From contig NZ_NBXA01000031.1 in assembly GCF_003399625.1 (NCBI RefSeq), positions 1 to 53,802 of the forward strand: DNA of 53,802 nt, read 5' to 3'. The position numbers were made by a program, and so were the translations under genes. How positions within the stretch are numbered: the stretch's first letter is position 1; each line of letters begins with the position of its first letter. Of this stretch, positions 43,562-53,802 are shown in pieces. The stretch is from Subtercola boreus. Its GTDB lineage: Bacteria; Actinomycetota; Actinomycetes; Actinomycetales; Microbacteriaceae. The notes under the pieces were generated by a model, which did no database searches, was not told the DNA's origin, and saw only the letters and a list, made by a program, of their open reading frames with translations.

Positions 43562-44716
43562 ATGAACACCGAATTCAAGGCCCCGCGGGGGCGGCGCTTC
43601 ACCCTCCGGTTGCGACTCACGATGACGTTCGCCAGTCTGGTGATCGGGTGCGGTGTGATCCTGATTGCAATCGTTTACCTGTACATGCGTTTCGTGCCCA
43701 CCTACGAATTCCAAGCGGCGATACCTCTCGGCGGCAGCCCTACACCTGGTCGCAGCACGCCGGCCGGCACGACCGCGTTGTCGTCCGTGTCCAGCATCGA
43801 TGGCATCCTCACTAATGTTCTCGTCGCGTCGTTCATTGCCCTGGCGGTGATGGCTGCTGTCGGCGCCGCGCTCGGCTGGTATTTCGCCGGTCGCACCCTT
43901 GCACCCCTCGCTGACATCAACGACGCCGCGAAACGTGCTGCATCAGGCACCCTCGACCACCGTATCGTGGCCGTCGGGCCGGCAGATGAGATCACCCGGC
44001 TCTCCGACACGTTCAACACAATGCTGGGCTCCCTCGAGCGGTCGTTCGCGGCGCACCGCCGGTTCGCTGCAAACGCCTCCCACGAACTACGCACACCTCT
44101 GGCCACCACGAAGACGATGATCGACGTCGCCCTTGCCGATCCCGAGGCCGATACCGACGAGCTGCGCGTGCTCGCTGAACGAGTCCGCGTGATGAACAAC
44201 GCCAACATCGACACCGTCGATGCGCTGCTGGATCTCGCCGCAGCTGACGAGGTCGCCCTCGTCCGCGGACGGATTATTCCCGCCGAAACCATTCGGGCAG
44301 TCGCGCGTCGCCTCGCCCCCGACGCCGAAACCGCACAGATCACGCTGAGCGTGCGGGGCGAATCAGCGCCCCTGAATGCCAACCCAGTGCTGATCGACCG
44401 TGCGATTGACAACCTGATCCGCAACGCGATCCGCTACAACCACCCCGGCGGCTACGCAACCGTGCTCGTCAGCAGCGATGACCATGGAACCCATGTCACT
44501 GTCAGCAACACGGGAGCCTTCGTCAACCCCGAAACAGTGCACCAGCTCGCCGAACCCTTTGTGAGAGGCTCAGGCCGGAGCCGTGTCACCGGGGGAGGCC
44601 ACGGACTCGGCCTCCCGCTCGTCACCGTTATCGCCCAAGCCCACGGCGGTACCCTCACGCTGACCGCCAACCCAGACGGAGGCCTCACCGCCCTACTCCA
44701 CCTCCCAATGATGTGA
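43562..44716 (+). CDS. Sensor histidine kinase
   Basis: A 384-residue kinase with two TM segments (about 18-43 and 84-108) flanking a short extracytoplasmic loop of about 40 residues, a HAMP region (AGRTLAPLADINDAAKRAAS), the H-box with His174 (NASHELRTPLATTK), N-box (NLIRNAIRYNHPGG) and G-boxes (GGGHGLGLPLV). The small sensor loop suggests sensing within or near the membrane, as for kinases that detect antimicrobial peptides through a neighbouring exporter. Together with the adjacent regulator it probably controls the divergent efflux operon. Confidence 0.92.
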   Translation: MNTEFKAPRGRRFTLRLRLTMTFASLVIGCGVILIAIVYLYMRFVPTYEFQAAIPLGGSPTPGRSTPAGTTALSSVSSIDGILTNVLVASFIALAVMAAVGAALGWYFAGRTLAPLADINDAAKRAASGTLDHRIVAVGPADEITRLSDTFNTMLGSLERSFAAHRRFAANASHELRTPLATTKTMIDVALADPEADTDELRVLAERVRVMNNANIDTVDALLDLAAADEVALVRGRIIPAETIRAVARRLAPDAETAQITLSVRGESAPLNANPVLIDRAIDNLIRNAIRYNHPGGYATVLVSSDDHGTHVTVSNTGAFVNPETVHQLAEPFVRGSGRSRVTGGGHGLGLPLVTVIAQAHGGTLTLTANPDGGLTALLHLPMM

Positions 44717-44870
44717 CCTGACGCCCTCGGGGTGTGACAAACGCACCTTCGGGATTCTGTCGATGACTTCCTGGTCGCCGACTACGGTCGCAGCGAATCT
44801 CACCGCGGGTACCTCCTGCGGCTTTCCCTGCAGAATGCTCTGCTCAGATGCCCCGGAGAGCAATCAGGGG

Positions 44871-46112
44871 TCACGGTGTCGGGACGTCCGAGTTGCAGAG
44901 TGCCTGGTCGAGCGTGTCGATGACGATCATGTACCGCTCGAGCAGCTCGGCCTCCGGTCCGTCGAAGATGGCCCATGGCAATGCAGTGACAGTAACGGTG
45001 AACGCCGTGCCATCCGCTGCGACCGCGTTTCGTGTTTGGAATCCGGGGATATCTCCCGAGTGGCCCCACGCGGTTCCGCAGGTCAGTTCGACGCTCTCGA
45101 TTCCCAGCCCGTACTCAGAACCCGGCAAAAGCTCTTCCCCCGTTGGTATCCCCGTCAACATCTGCTTCATCGTCGGCTCGTCGAGCAACGTGCCATCGAG
45201 GACCGCACGCATGAAATCGTTGAGTTCGCTCGGCGTCGACACCATCGCGCCCGCCGCCCAGGTCCACGACGGATCAGACGAGGATATATCGCGAAGGTCA
45301 CCCGACTTGTCGACGTGGTATCCCTTCGGATGATCCCCCCGAATAGTGCGCTCCCCCTCGCGGGGCAAGTAGGTGTGATCCAGCCCCAGGGGTTCGACGA
45401 TCCGAGCCTCGATCTGTTCGAACAACGGTCGAGTGGTGATCGCTTCGATGAGCAGACCAAGCACGATGTAACCGGTGTTGCTGTACTCGTGGCGTTCGCC
45501 CGCAGGAAAGCTCGCTGGCCGTTGAAGAGCGACATCGAGCATGCTTCGTGGTGATCGGTAGGTGTCCCGGACCGCGAAGGCATCGGCCGCGATGAGATCG
45601 GCGTACTCCGGCAGCCCACTGGTGTGCTGAAGCAACTGCCTGATGGTGATGGCGGACGCATCCACCCCGTCCCCCCGCACGACGCCCGGAAGGTACTGCT
45701 CGATGCCCGTGTCGAGTTCCACAAGCCCTTCCTCGACGAGTTGAAGAACGACCACGGCCGTGAACGTCTTCGACGCGCTGCCGATGCGCACCTCACCGTC
45801 TTCGGGAACCGGGGAGTCGTTTTCGAGATCGGCTGCGCCAGCGCGAACCTCATGATGGGTTCCGTCCGGATCTGTGCGGGTGGCTAGCGCTGCGGGGTAC
45901 CCGCCGTCGACCAGCCCGTCGACGATTCTCTGGAGGTCATCGGCGGGCGGAGTCACGTTCGCTCGCCAGGCGACACCGGCAACGGCCGCGGAGGCTATGA
46001 GAGTGATGGAGAGGCCGAGTGCTAGCGCACGACGCGGTCGGTGGCGAGGGGAGGACGGATCAGACGCGCTCGCCGCAGCCGTGCCGTAAGGCGAGGCGGT
46101 GTCGTTCGTCAT
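44871..46112 (-). CDS. Membrane-anchored serine hydrolase (beta-lactamase/class C PBP fold)
   Basis: A 413-residue protein with one TM near residues 28-50 and an extracellular class C beta-lactamase fold: SASK, YSN (EYSNTGYIVLG) and the C-terminal HSGD (WGHSGDIPGF) in place of KTG. Also QLLQHTSGLPEY, a family landmark. Such proteins are D-alanyl-D-alanine carboxypeptidases, esterases or EstB-like enzymes. The ATG overlaps the stop of the GPP34 relic (ATGA). A truncated copy of its C-terminal part lies at 27152-27548. Confidence 0.87.
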   Translation of the reverse strand: MTNDTASPYGTAAASASDPSSPRHRPRRALALGLSITLIASAAVAGVAWRANVTPPADDLQRIVDGLVDGGYPAALATRTDPDGTHHEVRAGAADLENDSPVPEDGEVRIGSASKTFTAVVVLQLVEEGLVELDTGIEQYLPGVVRGDGVDASAITIRQLLQHTSGLPEYADLIAADAFAVRDTYRSPRSMLDVALQRPASFPAGERHEYSNTGYIVLGLLIEAITTRPLFEQIEARIVEPLGLDHTYLPREGERTIRGDHPKGYHVDKSGDLRDISSSDPSWTWAAGAMVSTPSELNDFMRAVLDGTLLDEPTMKQMLTGIPTGEELLPGSEYGLGIESVELTCGTAWGHSGDIPGFQTRNAVAADGTAFTVTVTALPWAIFDGPEAELLERYMIVIDTLDQALCNSDVPTP

Positions 46113-46363
46113 ACAGGTCTCCTCGTGTTGTTCGTGCGAGAGCGGCTGAAGGGCTTCAGTCCCTCGATGTGAGAGCCGATGTCACGGCAATCGCGCCGCT
46201 GGCGGAGATTGCTGAGGAGCACCACCCCACCGAGGGGATACATGAGCGCGCCCTCGCCCAGAATGTTGCCCGACCTATCGTCGGGAAGCAGGAGAAGCAG
46301 GTCTTCGACTATCAGCGACGTGTTCTCCTGCACGGGCTGTCCGTTCTGATCATCGGTATTCAT
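46109..46363 (-). pseudogene. GPP34-family N-terminal remnant
   Basis: From ATG 46363 the frame gives SLIVEDLLLLLPDDRSGNIL and GEGALMYPLGGVVLLSNL, the N-terminus of a GPP34 protein. After LSNL the frame shifts: the alternate frame continues ASGAIAVTSALTSRD and then stops. The remaining frame runs on to a TGA overlapping the next ATG. About 60 of over 200 expected residues remain. The relic may survive because it feeds translation into the downstream hydrolase. Confidence 0.7.
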
Positions 46364-47510
46364 AGGGCCTCGCCGTCCACCCAGCGACCACCGAGCGAGT
46401 GAATCGTTCGCCGATCAAGTGGTGCGTTCTGGTGTCGGGATGAAGTGCGTCTGGAAGCGGAAACTCGTCGGCGTCACCGGGCCCGTAGAGATCCAAACCG
46501 TCGAGGTATGCCATGTTCGGTTCGCAGCGCCCCGCGATCGCGGCCGCCATCGCCTCGCGAATCACCGCGAGCGTTAGTCTTCCGAAACGCGTGTCGTCGA
46601 CATCCCCCGACGCGAGGAATCGCACTTGGTCAGTGCCGAGCGTGGCGACATCTACAGATCCCGGCCCAGGTGTGTTCTCGTGGATTCCACAGAAGATCGG
46701 CGAGATCACCACGATGGGGGTGTACGGATGTCCGTCCCGGATCGTGTCAAGGAAGCCGTGGAGCGCGGGGACGAAAGCGCGCAGCCGCATCGAGTCGAGG
46801 TTCACAATGTTGATGCCGATCTTCAGGCTGATGAAGTCGGCGGGAGCGTCACGAATTACTCGCGCGATAAACGGATCGAGAAGCGCACTCCCTCCGAACC
46901 CGAGGTTGCGAAGCCGCAACCCTCCGGCGCGAGCCGCAATGGCTGGCCAGATCCCGGTAGGGCCAGCGGCGTTCGAGCCCTGGCTGATCGAGCTCCCGTA
47001 GTGCACCCAGACACGCGCGTCCGGCTTCTCTGAGGGGCTGACGGGAGCGTTCACCGATATCGAGATCAGTTCCAGAGACTCGTTGTGCGGCAGCCAGATC
47101 TCGATCTCTTTGTCTCCGCTAGGGAGTCCGCGAAACGCCGAGATGTGAGGAACGCCCGGATGGAACGTCGACGTTCCATCGCGGAGATCTAGCTCGAATG
47201 CGTCGCCCTGTGTCAATTCGTCCGTGGCTACCATCGAGCCGTCGACCACCAGGTCGATTCGACCCCGCGGTCGCTCGGCGCCTGCGTAGGTCGCTCGCAT
47301 CGGATGCGAGACGAGTTCGACGTCGGTCGCGCTCGTTCGAAAGGCGATGGTCACCCCAGATGGTTGGGCTTCCATTGCGGTGAGCTGAGGGTCGGGAAAC
47401 CGACGAAGGACATCCCGCGGAAGTCGGTGCGGTCGGAAGCCCCTCTCGGTAACTTCGAGTTCGGCCGCACCGGTGAGGAGCGTCTCGGTGATCGGGATGG
47501 TGAACATCAT
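46350..47510 (-). CDS. SGNH/GDSL-family hydrolase
   Basis: A 386-residue hydrolase. An N-terminal beta-sandwich domain (about 1-165) precedes an SGNH domain with WVHYGSSISQGSNA (nucleophile Ser), LRNLGFGGSALLDPF (block II Gly), LKIGINIVN (block III Asn) and LPDALHPDTRTHHLIGERF (Asp-x-x-His). Members are carbohydrate or lipid esterases. No clear signal peptide, so it is cytosolic or exported by other means. The ATG at 47510 starts the conserved part; it lies 62 bp after the beta-lactamase. Confidence 0.83.
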   Translation of the reverse strand: MMFTIPITETLLTGAAELEVTERGFRPHRLPRDVLRRFPDPQLTAMEAQPSGVTIAFRTSATDVELVSHPMRATYAGAERPRGRIDLVVDGSMVATDELTQGDAFELDLRDGTSTFHPGVPHISAFRGLPSGDKEIEIWLPHNESLELISISVNAPVSPSEKPDARVWVHYGSSISQGSNAAGPTGIWPAIAARAGGLRLRNLGFGGSALLDPFIARVIRDAPADFISLKIGINIVNLDSMRLRAFVPALHGFLDTIRDGHPYTPIVVISPIFCGIHENTPGPGSVDVATLGTDQVRFLASGDVDDTRFGRLTLAVIREAMAAAIAGRCEPNMAYLDGLDLYGPGDADEFPLPDALHPDTRTHHLIGERFTRSVVAGWTARPYEYR

Positions 47511-47572
47511 GGCATGGCTCTTTTCATGTCCGCCGACGGTGTCGGCACGGTGTGTGGCGATCTCATTGGGGC

Positions 47573-48505
47573 CTACTCGACCCGGTTCAGCGTGTCGATG
47601 GCTGTCGATGCCGCTTCTGCGATGAGCCGATCGTCGGACTCGGCGTCCTCGTCGTCGCGGCTCGACATGACTGCGATGACGATCGGCGCCCCCTCCGTCG
47701 GCCACACGATGGCGATATCGTTGCGGGTACCGTAGCCTCCCGACCCCGACTTGTCGCCGACGGTCCAGTCCGTGGGCAGGTCGGCGCGAACCAGGTCGTC
47801 GCCCGTCTGGGTCGCGGTCATCCACGACTCGAGTTGGGTCGCTTCGGCCTCGGGTAGCGCGTCGCCCAGCACGTATGCCTCCAAGCTCGTGGCGAGCGCC
47901 TGCGGCGTGCTCGTGTCACGGTCGTCGCCGGGGACGGCCTCGTTGAGTTCGGGCTCGATCCGCGACACGACTGTCGTGTCGTCGCCGATTTCGGTCAAGG
48001 CCGAGCCGAGAGCATCCGGGCCGCCTAGTTCTTCAAATAGATAGTTCGCAGCCGTGTTGTCGCTCACGGTCAAGGCAGCTTCCGCGATTTCTCCCAGCGT
48101 CATGTTGCCGCCGACCCGCGTTTCGGTAACGGGTGAGTAGGTCACGATATCCGCGGCGTCGATGGAGATGGCCTTCGCCAGCCCACTGACCCCTACCTGA
48201 TCGAGGAGAGCAGCAGCAGCGAGAGCTTTGATCGTCGAGGCGTAGGCGAATCGTTCGTCATCCCGCCAGCCGACTTCGGAGCCCGTTGCCGTGTCGATGG
48301 CGTAAACGCCGACTCGCGCCTGGTAACGCTGCTCCAGCTCTTCGAAGTCCTCCGTCGTGTCGCGAGAGGTGCTCGCGGATGTGGAGGCTGAGGTCGCGGC
48401 CTGGCCGACCGACACCGGGGTCGAGGCGCACCCGGTGAGAACTGCCGCCGACACGATCAACGCAGCGAAAAGTGGTCGGGTCGGGAGAAAGGAAAGAACA
48501 GGCAT
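47573..48505 (-). CDS. bla: Class A beta-lactamase lipoprotein, complete active site
   Basis: A 310-residue lactamase: signal peptide ending AVLTGC with lipid Cys26, STIK (Ser90-Lys93), SDN (148-150), the full omega loop RIEPELNEAVPGDDRD (Glu184, Asn188) and KSGSGGYG (252-259). All catalytic residues are present, in contrast to the enzyme at 19365-20291. The ATG at 48505 is six bases after the -10 of a MerR-type promoter, so the mRNA may be leaderless. First gene of an operon with the SGNH hydrolase and serine hydrolase. Confidence 0.94.
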   Translation of the reverse strand: MPVLSFLPTRPLFAALIVSAAVLTGCASTPVSVGQAATSASTSASTSRDTTEDFEELEQRYQARVGVYAIDTATGSEVGWRDDERFAYASTIKALAAAALLDQVGVSGLAKAISIDAADIVTYSPVTETRVGGNMTLGEIAEAALTVSDNTAANYLFEELGGPDALGSALTEIGDDTTVVSRIEPELNEAVPGDDRDTSTPQALATSLEAYVLGDALPEAEATQLESWMTATQTGDDLVRADLPTDWTVGDKSGSGGYGTRNDIAIVWPTEGAPIVIAVMSSRDDEDAESDDRLIAEAASTAIDTLNRVE

Positions 48506-48511
48506 GGGTCC

Positions 48512-48542
48512 ATGACAGACCATGCCCCAGGGGCAGAGTCAA
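48512..48542 (-). promoter_or_regulatory. MerR-type promoter of the second beta-lactamase operon
   Basis: On the minus strand: -35 TTGACT (48542-48537), 19-bp spacer CTGCCCCTGGGGCATGGTC and -10 TGTCAT (48517-48512). The spacer holds a perfect 13-bp dyad (48523-48535). The -10 is followed after six bases by the ATG at 48505, which predicts a leaderless transcript. Confidence 0.72.
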
Positions 48543-48543
48543 A

Positions 48544-48563
48544 CCGACCTCCCGAGGGGTCGG
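48544..48563 (-). terminator. Hairpin between the LysR gene and the beta-lactamase promoter
   Basis: CCGACC (48544-48549) pairs with GGTCGG (48558-48563); on the minus strand the hairpin is followed by TTTG. It lies 14 bp after the LysR stop and just before the bla -35, so it could end the LysR transcript. Confidence 0.4.
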
Positions 48564-48576
48564 CCTGCAAGACAAG

Positions 48577-51654
<3,078 letters not shown>

Positions 51655-51677
51655 CCATCGGGGTGTAATCCGCGTGC

Positions 51678-51708
51678 TTGACCCTGCCCCCAGGGCATGC
51701 CGTTGAGT
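51678..51708 (+). promoter_or_regulatory. MerR-type promoter of the SpoIIM-like gene
   Basis: -35 TTGACC (51678-51683), 19-bp spacer CTGCCCCCAGGGCATGCCG with arms TGCCC and GGGCA, and -10 TTGAGT (51703-51708). It is immediately downstream of MerR paralogue 2 and would give a leader of about 45 bases before the ATG at 51759. Confidence 0.72.
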
Positions 51709-51758
51709 GATGGATGTCGCGAATACGCGATGACTCACTCACTCACGGAGCAGCATCC

Positions 51759-52382
51759 ATGCGATTTCTTCGCACCCCCCTTCAGATCATCCGCGCCGAC
51801 ATCCGCCCCTACCTGGCCATCAACGTAATCGCCTACGGGGCATTCGTCGTCGGATTCATCGCTGCAGTGATCTTTCCCGAACTCGGAGCAGATCGAGGAG
51901 CGACATTGGAGAACAACGGAACGGGTGATCTCGTGCGGTCGCTCTTTCTCAACCCAGCGCTCTTCGCCGTCGTAATCTTCGGGGTCAACGTGGTTGCCAC
52001 CGCGGCACCGTGGATCGTACTACCGTCGCTCATCGTTCCCTTTGCGGGGATTGCCGCGTTCGCCTATCACGCTTTCACCCTCGGTTCGGGCCTCGCCCCG
52101 ACCACCGACATCGCGACGGTCGGACTGATCCCTCATTCCCTCACTGTCATCATTGAATTCCAGGCCTACGCCCTTGTCATGTTCGGCGCTTATCTCCTCG
52201 GACGATCGTGGATCCGGCCCGCAAGCGTCGGCGCGCGCACCCACCGGATCGGCTACCTGCGCGGGTTGAAGAAGCTCGGATGGCTGAGCCTGCCAGCGCT
52301 CGCGCTGTTCGTCATCGGTGCGATCTATGAGGCGCTGTCACTTCGCTTTCTGGTTCAGCCGCTCGTCGAGCTCATTCTCTAG
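51759..52382 (+). CDS. SpoIIM-like (stage II sporulation protein M family) membrane protein
   Basis: A 207-residue membrane protein with about five hydrophobic segments: LAINVIAYGAFVVGFIAAVI, NPALFAVVIFGVNVVATAAP, LPSLIVPFAGIAAFAYHAFT, LIPHSLTVIIEFQAYALVMF and LSLPALALFVIGAIYEAL. The Gly/Tyr-rich helices and the PHSLTVIIEFQAYALVMFGAY segment fit the SpoIIM family, widespread in non-sporulating bacteria. ATG 51759 has CGGAG upstream. Sits between two MerR genes under a MerR-type promoter. Role probably in membrane or envelope stress. Confidence 0.7.
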   Translation: MRFLRTPLQIIRADIRPYLAINVIAYGAFVVGFIAAVIFPELGADRGATLENNGTGDLVRSLFLNPALFAVVIFGVNVVATAAPWIVLPSLIVPFAGIAAFAYHAFTLGSGLAPTTDIATVGLIPHSLTVIIEFQAYALVMFGAYLLGRSWIRPASVGARTHRIGYLRGLKKLGWLSLPALALFVIGAIYEALSLRFLVQPLVELIL

Positions 52383-52441
52383 CCCCTGACTCTCGGGACG
52401 AAGACCCGGTTACTCGTGATGTTCTTCGCGAGGGACCCCAC

Positions 52442-52472
52442 TTGACAGTGCCCCGAGGGCAGGGAGTTGAAT
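52442..52472 (+). promoter_or_regulatory. MerR-type promoter of MerR paralogue 3 (autoregulation)
   Basis: -35 TTGACA (52442-52447), 19-bp spacer GTGCCCCGAGGGCAGGGAG and -10 TTGAAT (52467-52472). It precedes the GTG of the third MerR gene by 43 bp. The box belongs to the same family as the other sites, so at least one paralogue probably controls this gene. Confidence 0.72.
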
Positions 52473-52515
52473 CATCCGTACCGGGCAATCGCCGGACGAT
52501 CGACAGGGGCAGACC

Positions 52516-53295
52516 GTGCCATGGAGCACCAGTCAGCTCGCAGAACTCGCGGGCACAACCATCAAAGCCGTCAGGCATTACCACGAGATAGGCCTTCTCG
52601 ACGAGCCTGAGCGCAAGACCAACGGCTACAAGCAGTATCAGGTTGCACACTTCTTACGCTTGCTTCAGATCACCAGGCTCTCGGCTCTCGGCGTTCCGCT
52701 CGCGCAGATCACCTCCCTCGGTCACGCCGATACAGACCCTGATGAAGCGATTCGCGTGCTCGACACAGAACTCGATGTTACCGTCACTCGACTTCAGCGG
52801 ATTCGCGGCGAGCTCGCGTTGATCTTGCGGCACCGCGCCCCGCCCGAGATGCCCCCGGGATTCAGTGAGGTCGCGGGGGGCCTCTCCGAGGCCGCTCGCT
52901 CCATGGTCATGATCTATTCTCGCGTCTTGGATGAATCGACGATGGATGACCTACGAAAGATGATCATTCACGAGCCCTTGTCTGACGCGGACAAGGCATT
53001 TCAGGCGCTGGCGCCGGACGTCGACCGGGGATCCCGTCGCCGCCTGGGCGAGCTCCTTGCGCCCGAAATACGGAGGCAACTCGAGCAGTATCCGTCATTG
53101 CGAAGGCCCGGATCACAGTTGTCCCGCGGGACCTCATCCGCGGAGAGCGCCGTGCAGGCCGCGATTCGGGAGCTCTACAATCCTGCACAACTCGAAGTGG
53201 TGTATCGCGCACACCTCATCAGTACTGGGGCGATCGACGACCTCGACGCGCTAGAGACCGCGCTCGATTCGCTGGAGGCCGAGTCCGCCGACTAA
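52516..53295 (+). CDS. MerR-family regulator, paralogue 3
   Basis: A 259-residue MerR protein, nearly the same length as and very similar to paralogue 1: STSQLAELAGTTIKAVRHYH, EPERKTNGYKQYQVAHFLRL, LQITRLSALGVPLAQITSLG, TRLQRIRGELALILRHRAPP, then a C-terminal domain ending EVVYRAHLISTGAIDDLDAL. No Cys-rich metal site. GTG start after AGGGG. Preceded by its own 19-bp-spacer MerR promoter, so it is the best candidate for the regulon's master regulator. Confidence 0.9.
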   Translation: MPWSTSQLAELAGTTIKAVRHYHEIGLLDEPERKTNGYKQYQVAHFLRLLQITRLSALGVPLAQITSLGHADTDPDEAIRVLDTELDVTVTRLQRIRGELALILRHRAPPEMPPGFSEVAGGLSEAARSMVMIYSRVLDESTMDDLRKMIIHEPLSDADKAFQALAPDVDRGSRRRLGELLAPEIRRQLEQYPSLRRPGSQLSRGTSSAESAVQAAIRELYNPAQLEVVYRAHLISTGAIDDLDALETALDSLEAESAD

Positions 53296-53341
53296 ACCAT
53301 GTCGGTGCGCCCTGGGGCCGTGGGCATCCACGCCCCCGACA

Positions 53342-53671
53342 TCATCCCGCCCCTCCATCGTGAAGCCAGTTGAATCGCCAGCGAAGCGCCCGCTCCGTGC
53401 TGGCCGAGATGGTGAACGCTGATACCGCGTTGTTGCCCCGCGTCGGGAGTCGGATTGGCGACGTGAAGGTGCCGATGCTCTCAGCTATCGGGGGCATCTG
53501 GGACAAAGTAGACATGAGCTGCGGGATCAGAATGACAAGCCCGATCACGAGAATCACCATCGCGATAGCCCCGATCCGACGACTGGCTGTGGGGTGAGCT
53601 CGATCGAAATGCGCCCGACGGCCTTCGGCGGACGCCCCGTCCGGAACGAGTTGCTGTTCGCGCCCTCCGGT
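53342..53671 (-). CDS. Membrane protein of unknown family, possibly 5'-truncated by an IS
   Basis: The minus-strand frame ending at 53342 includes one clear TM segment (RRIGAIAMVILVIGLVILI) followed by IAESIGTFTSPIRLP and a C-terminal AVSAFTISASTERALRWRFN. It runs on upstream into the IS-type repeats at 53678-53718 without an obvious start, so the natural N-terminus may have been replaced by the insertion. I do not recognise the family. Confidence 0.45.
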   Translation of the reverse strand, partial: TGGREQQLVPDGASAEGRRAHFDRAHPTASRRIGAIAMVILVIGLVILIPQLMSTLSQMPPIAESIGTFTSPIRLPTRGNNAVSAFTISASTERALRWRFNWLHDGGAG

Positions 53672-53802
53672 GACAGCGCTCACTGAAATTCCCCAGTTCT
53701 GCTCACTGAAATTCCCCACCCCGGGTCGCTTCCGCGCATAGAAGCGGGCCTCCCTCGATGCTGATGGTCTTCGACCACACACCAGCTCGAGAAAGGCCCT
53801 GT
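53671..53802. mobile_element. IS terminus with two 18-bp direct repeats (IS21-like), cut by window edge
   Basis: GCTCACTGAAATTCCCCA occurs twice, at 53678-53695 and 53701-53718, five bases apart. Multiple short terminal repeats of this form are found at IS21-family ends in actinobacteria. The element would extend rightward beyond the window; TGACAG at 53671 may be its tip. No transposase is visible in the remaining 84 bp. Confidence 0.5.

Overview
The window is about 54 kb of high-GC DNA. Gene style (GTG starts, ATGA and TGATG overlaps, lipoboxes, SD-led and possibly leaderless genes, family content) suggests an actinobacterium, most likely a Microbacteriaceae-like soil or plant organism; this is inferred from the sequence alone. 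No rRNA, tRNA or CRISPR array was seen. IS material lies at both edges: an IS256-type transposase tail on the left and IS21-like terminal repeats on the right. There are many decayed genes, so the region reads as accessory and rearranging.

Layout. 1-2.2 kb: IS256 tail, a secreted protein and an unknown cytosolic partner. 2.2-8.0 kb: leftward operon (carboxylesterase, muconate-cycloisomerase-like enzyme, YciI protein, enol-lactonase-like hydrolase, HSL-type hydrolase) with a divergent IclR regulator, probably for an ester/lactone or ring-cleavage-type compound. 8.0-16.0 kb: leftward sugar operon (YjbQ protein, FGGY kinase, xylose-isomerase-like TIM barrel, triosephosphate-isomerase-like enzyme, SDR dehydrogenase) with a divergent LysR, then an APC permease and a luciferase-like oxidoreductase. 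16.2-17.1 kb: HxlR regulator divergent from a RidA protein. 17.2-22.2 kb: beta-lactam module: class A beta-lactamase plus bifunctional class A PBP, divergent from a LysR activator overlapping a cytoplasmic SxxK/SDN/KTG protein, as in the BlaL/BlaA/BlaB system of Streptomyces cacaoi. 22.2-28.6 kb: pseudogene field (FAD oxidoreductase tail, LacI regulator, GH2 beta-mannosidase, serine-hydrolase tail, ABC remnants) around one intact CPBP protease. 28.6-35.7 kb: MmpS-like lipoprotein, VanZ protein, MFS exporter with divergent XRE regulator, FBP/FusB-like protein, TetR regulator, S33 peptidase lipoprotein. 36-39 kb: small-multidrug-export protein, GPP34 protein, MerR regulator, MFS remnant. 39.2-44.7 kb: efflux ABC operon with adaptor and lipoprotein, divergent from a two-component system. 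44.8-48.5 kb: second beta-lactamase, SGNH hydrolase, GPP34 remnant, serine hydrolase. 48.6-53.3 kb: dgdR/dgdA-like pair, two more MerR paralogues and a SpoIIM-like membrane protein.

The most striking feature is shared regulation. Seven promoters have a TTGAC-type -35, a spacer of exactly 19 bp carrying a GCCC/GGGC or CCCGAGGTCATG dyad, and a weak -10. This is the architecture of MerR-activated promoters. They lie before a beta-lactamase operon, a CPBP protease, a SpoIIM-like protein, a MerR gene, a small multidrug exporter, a GPP34 protein and an S33 peptidase. Three closely related MerR regulators are encoded in the same window. I infer a local MerR-controlled cell-envelope and antibiotic-stress regulon.
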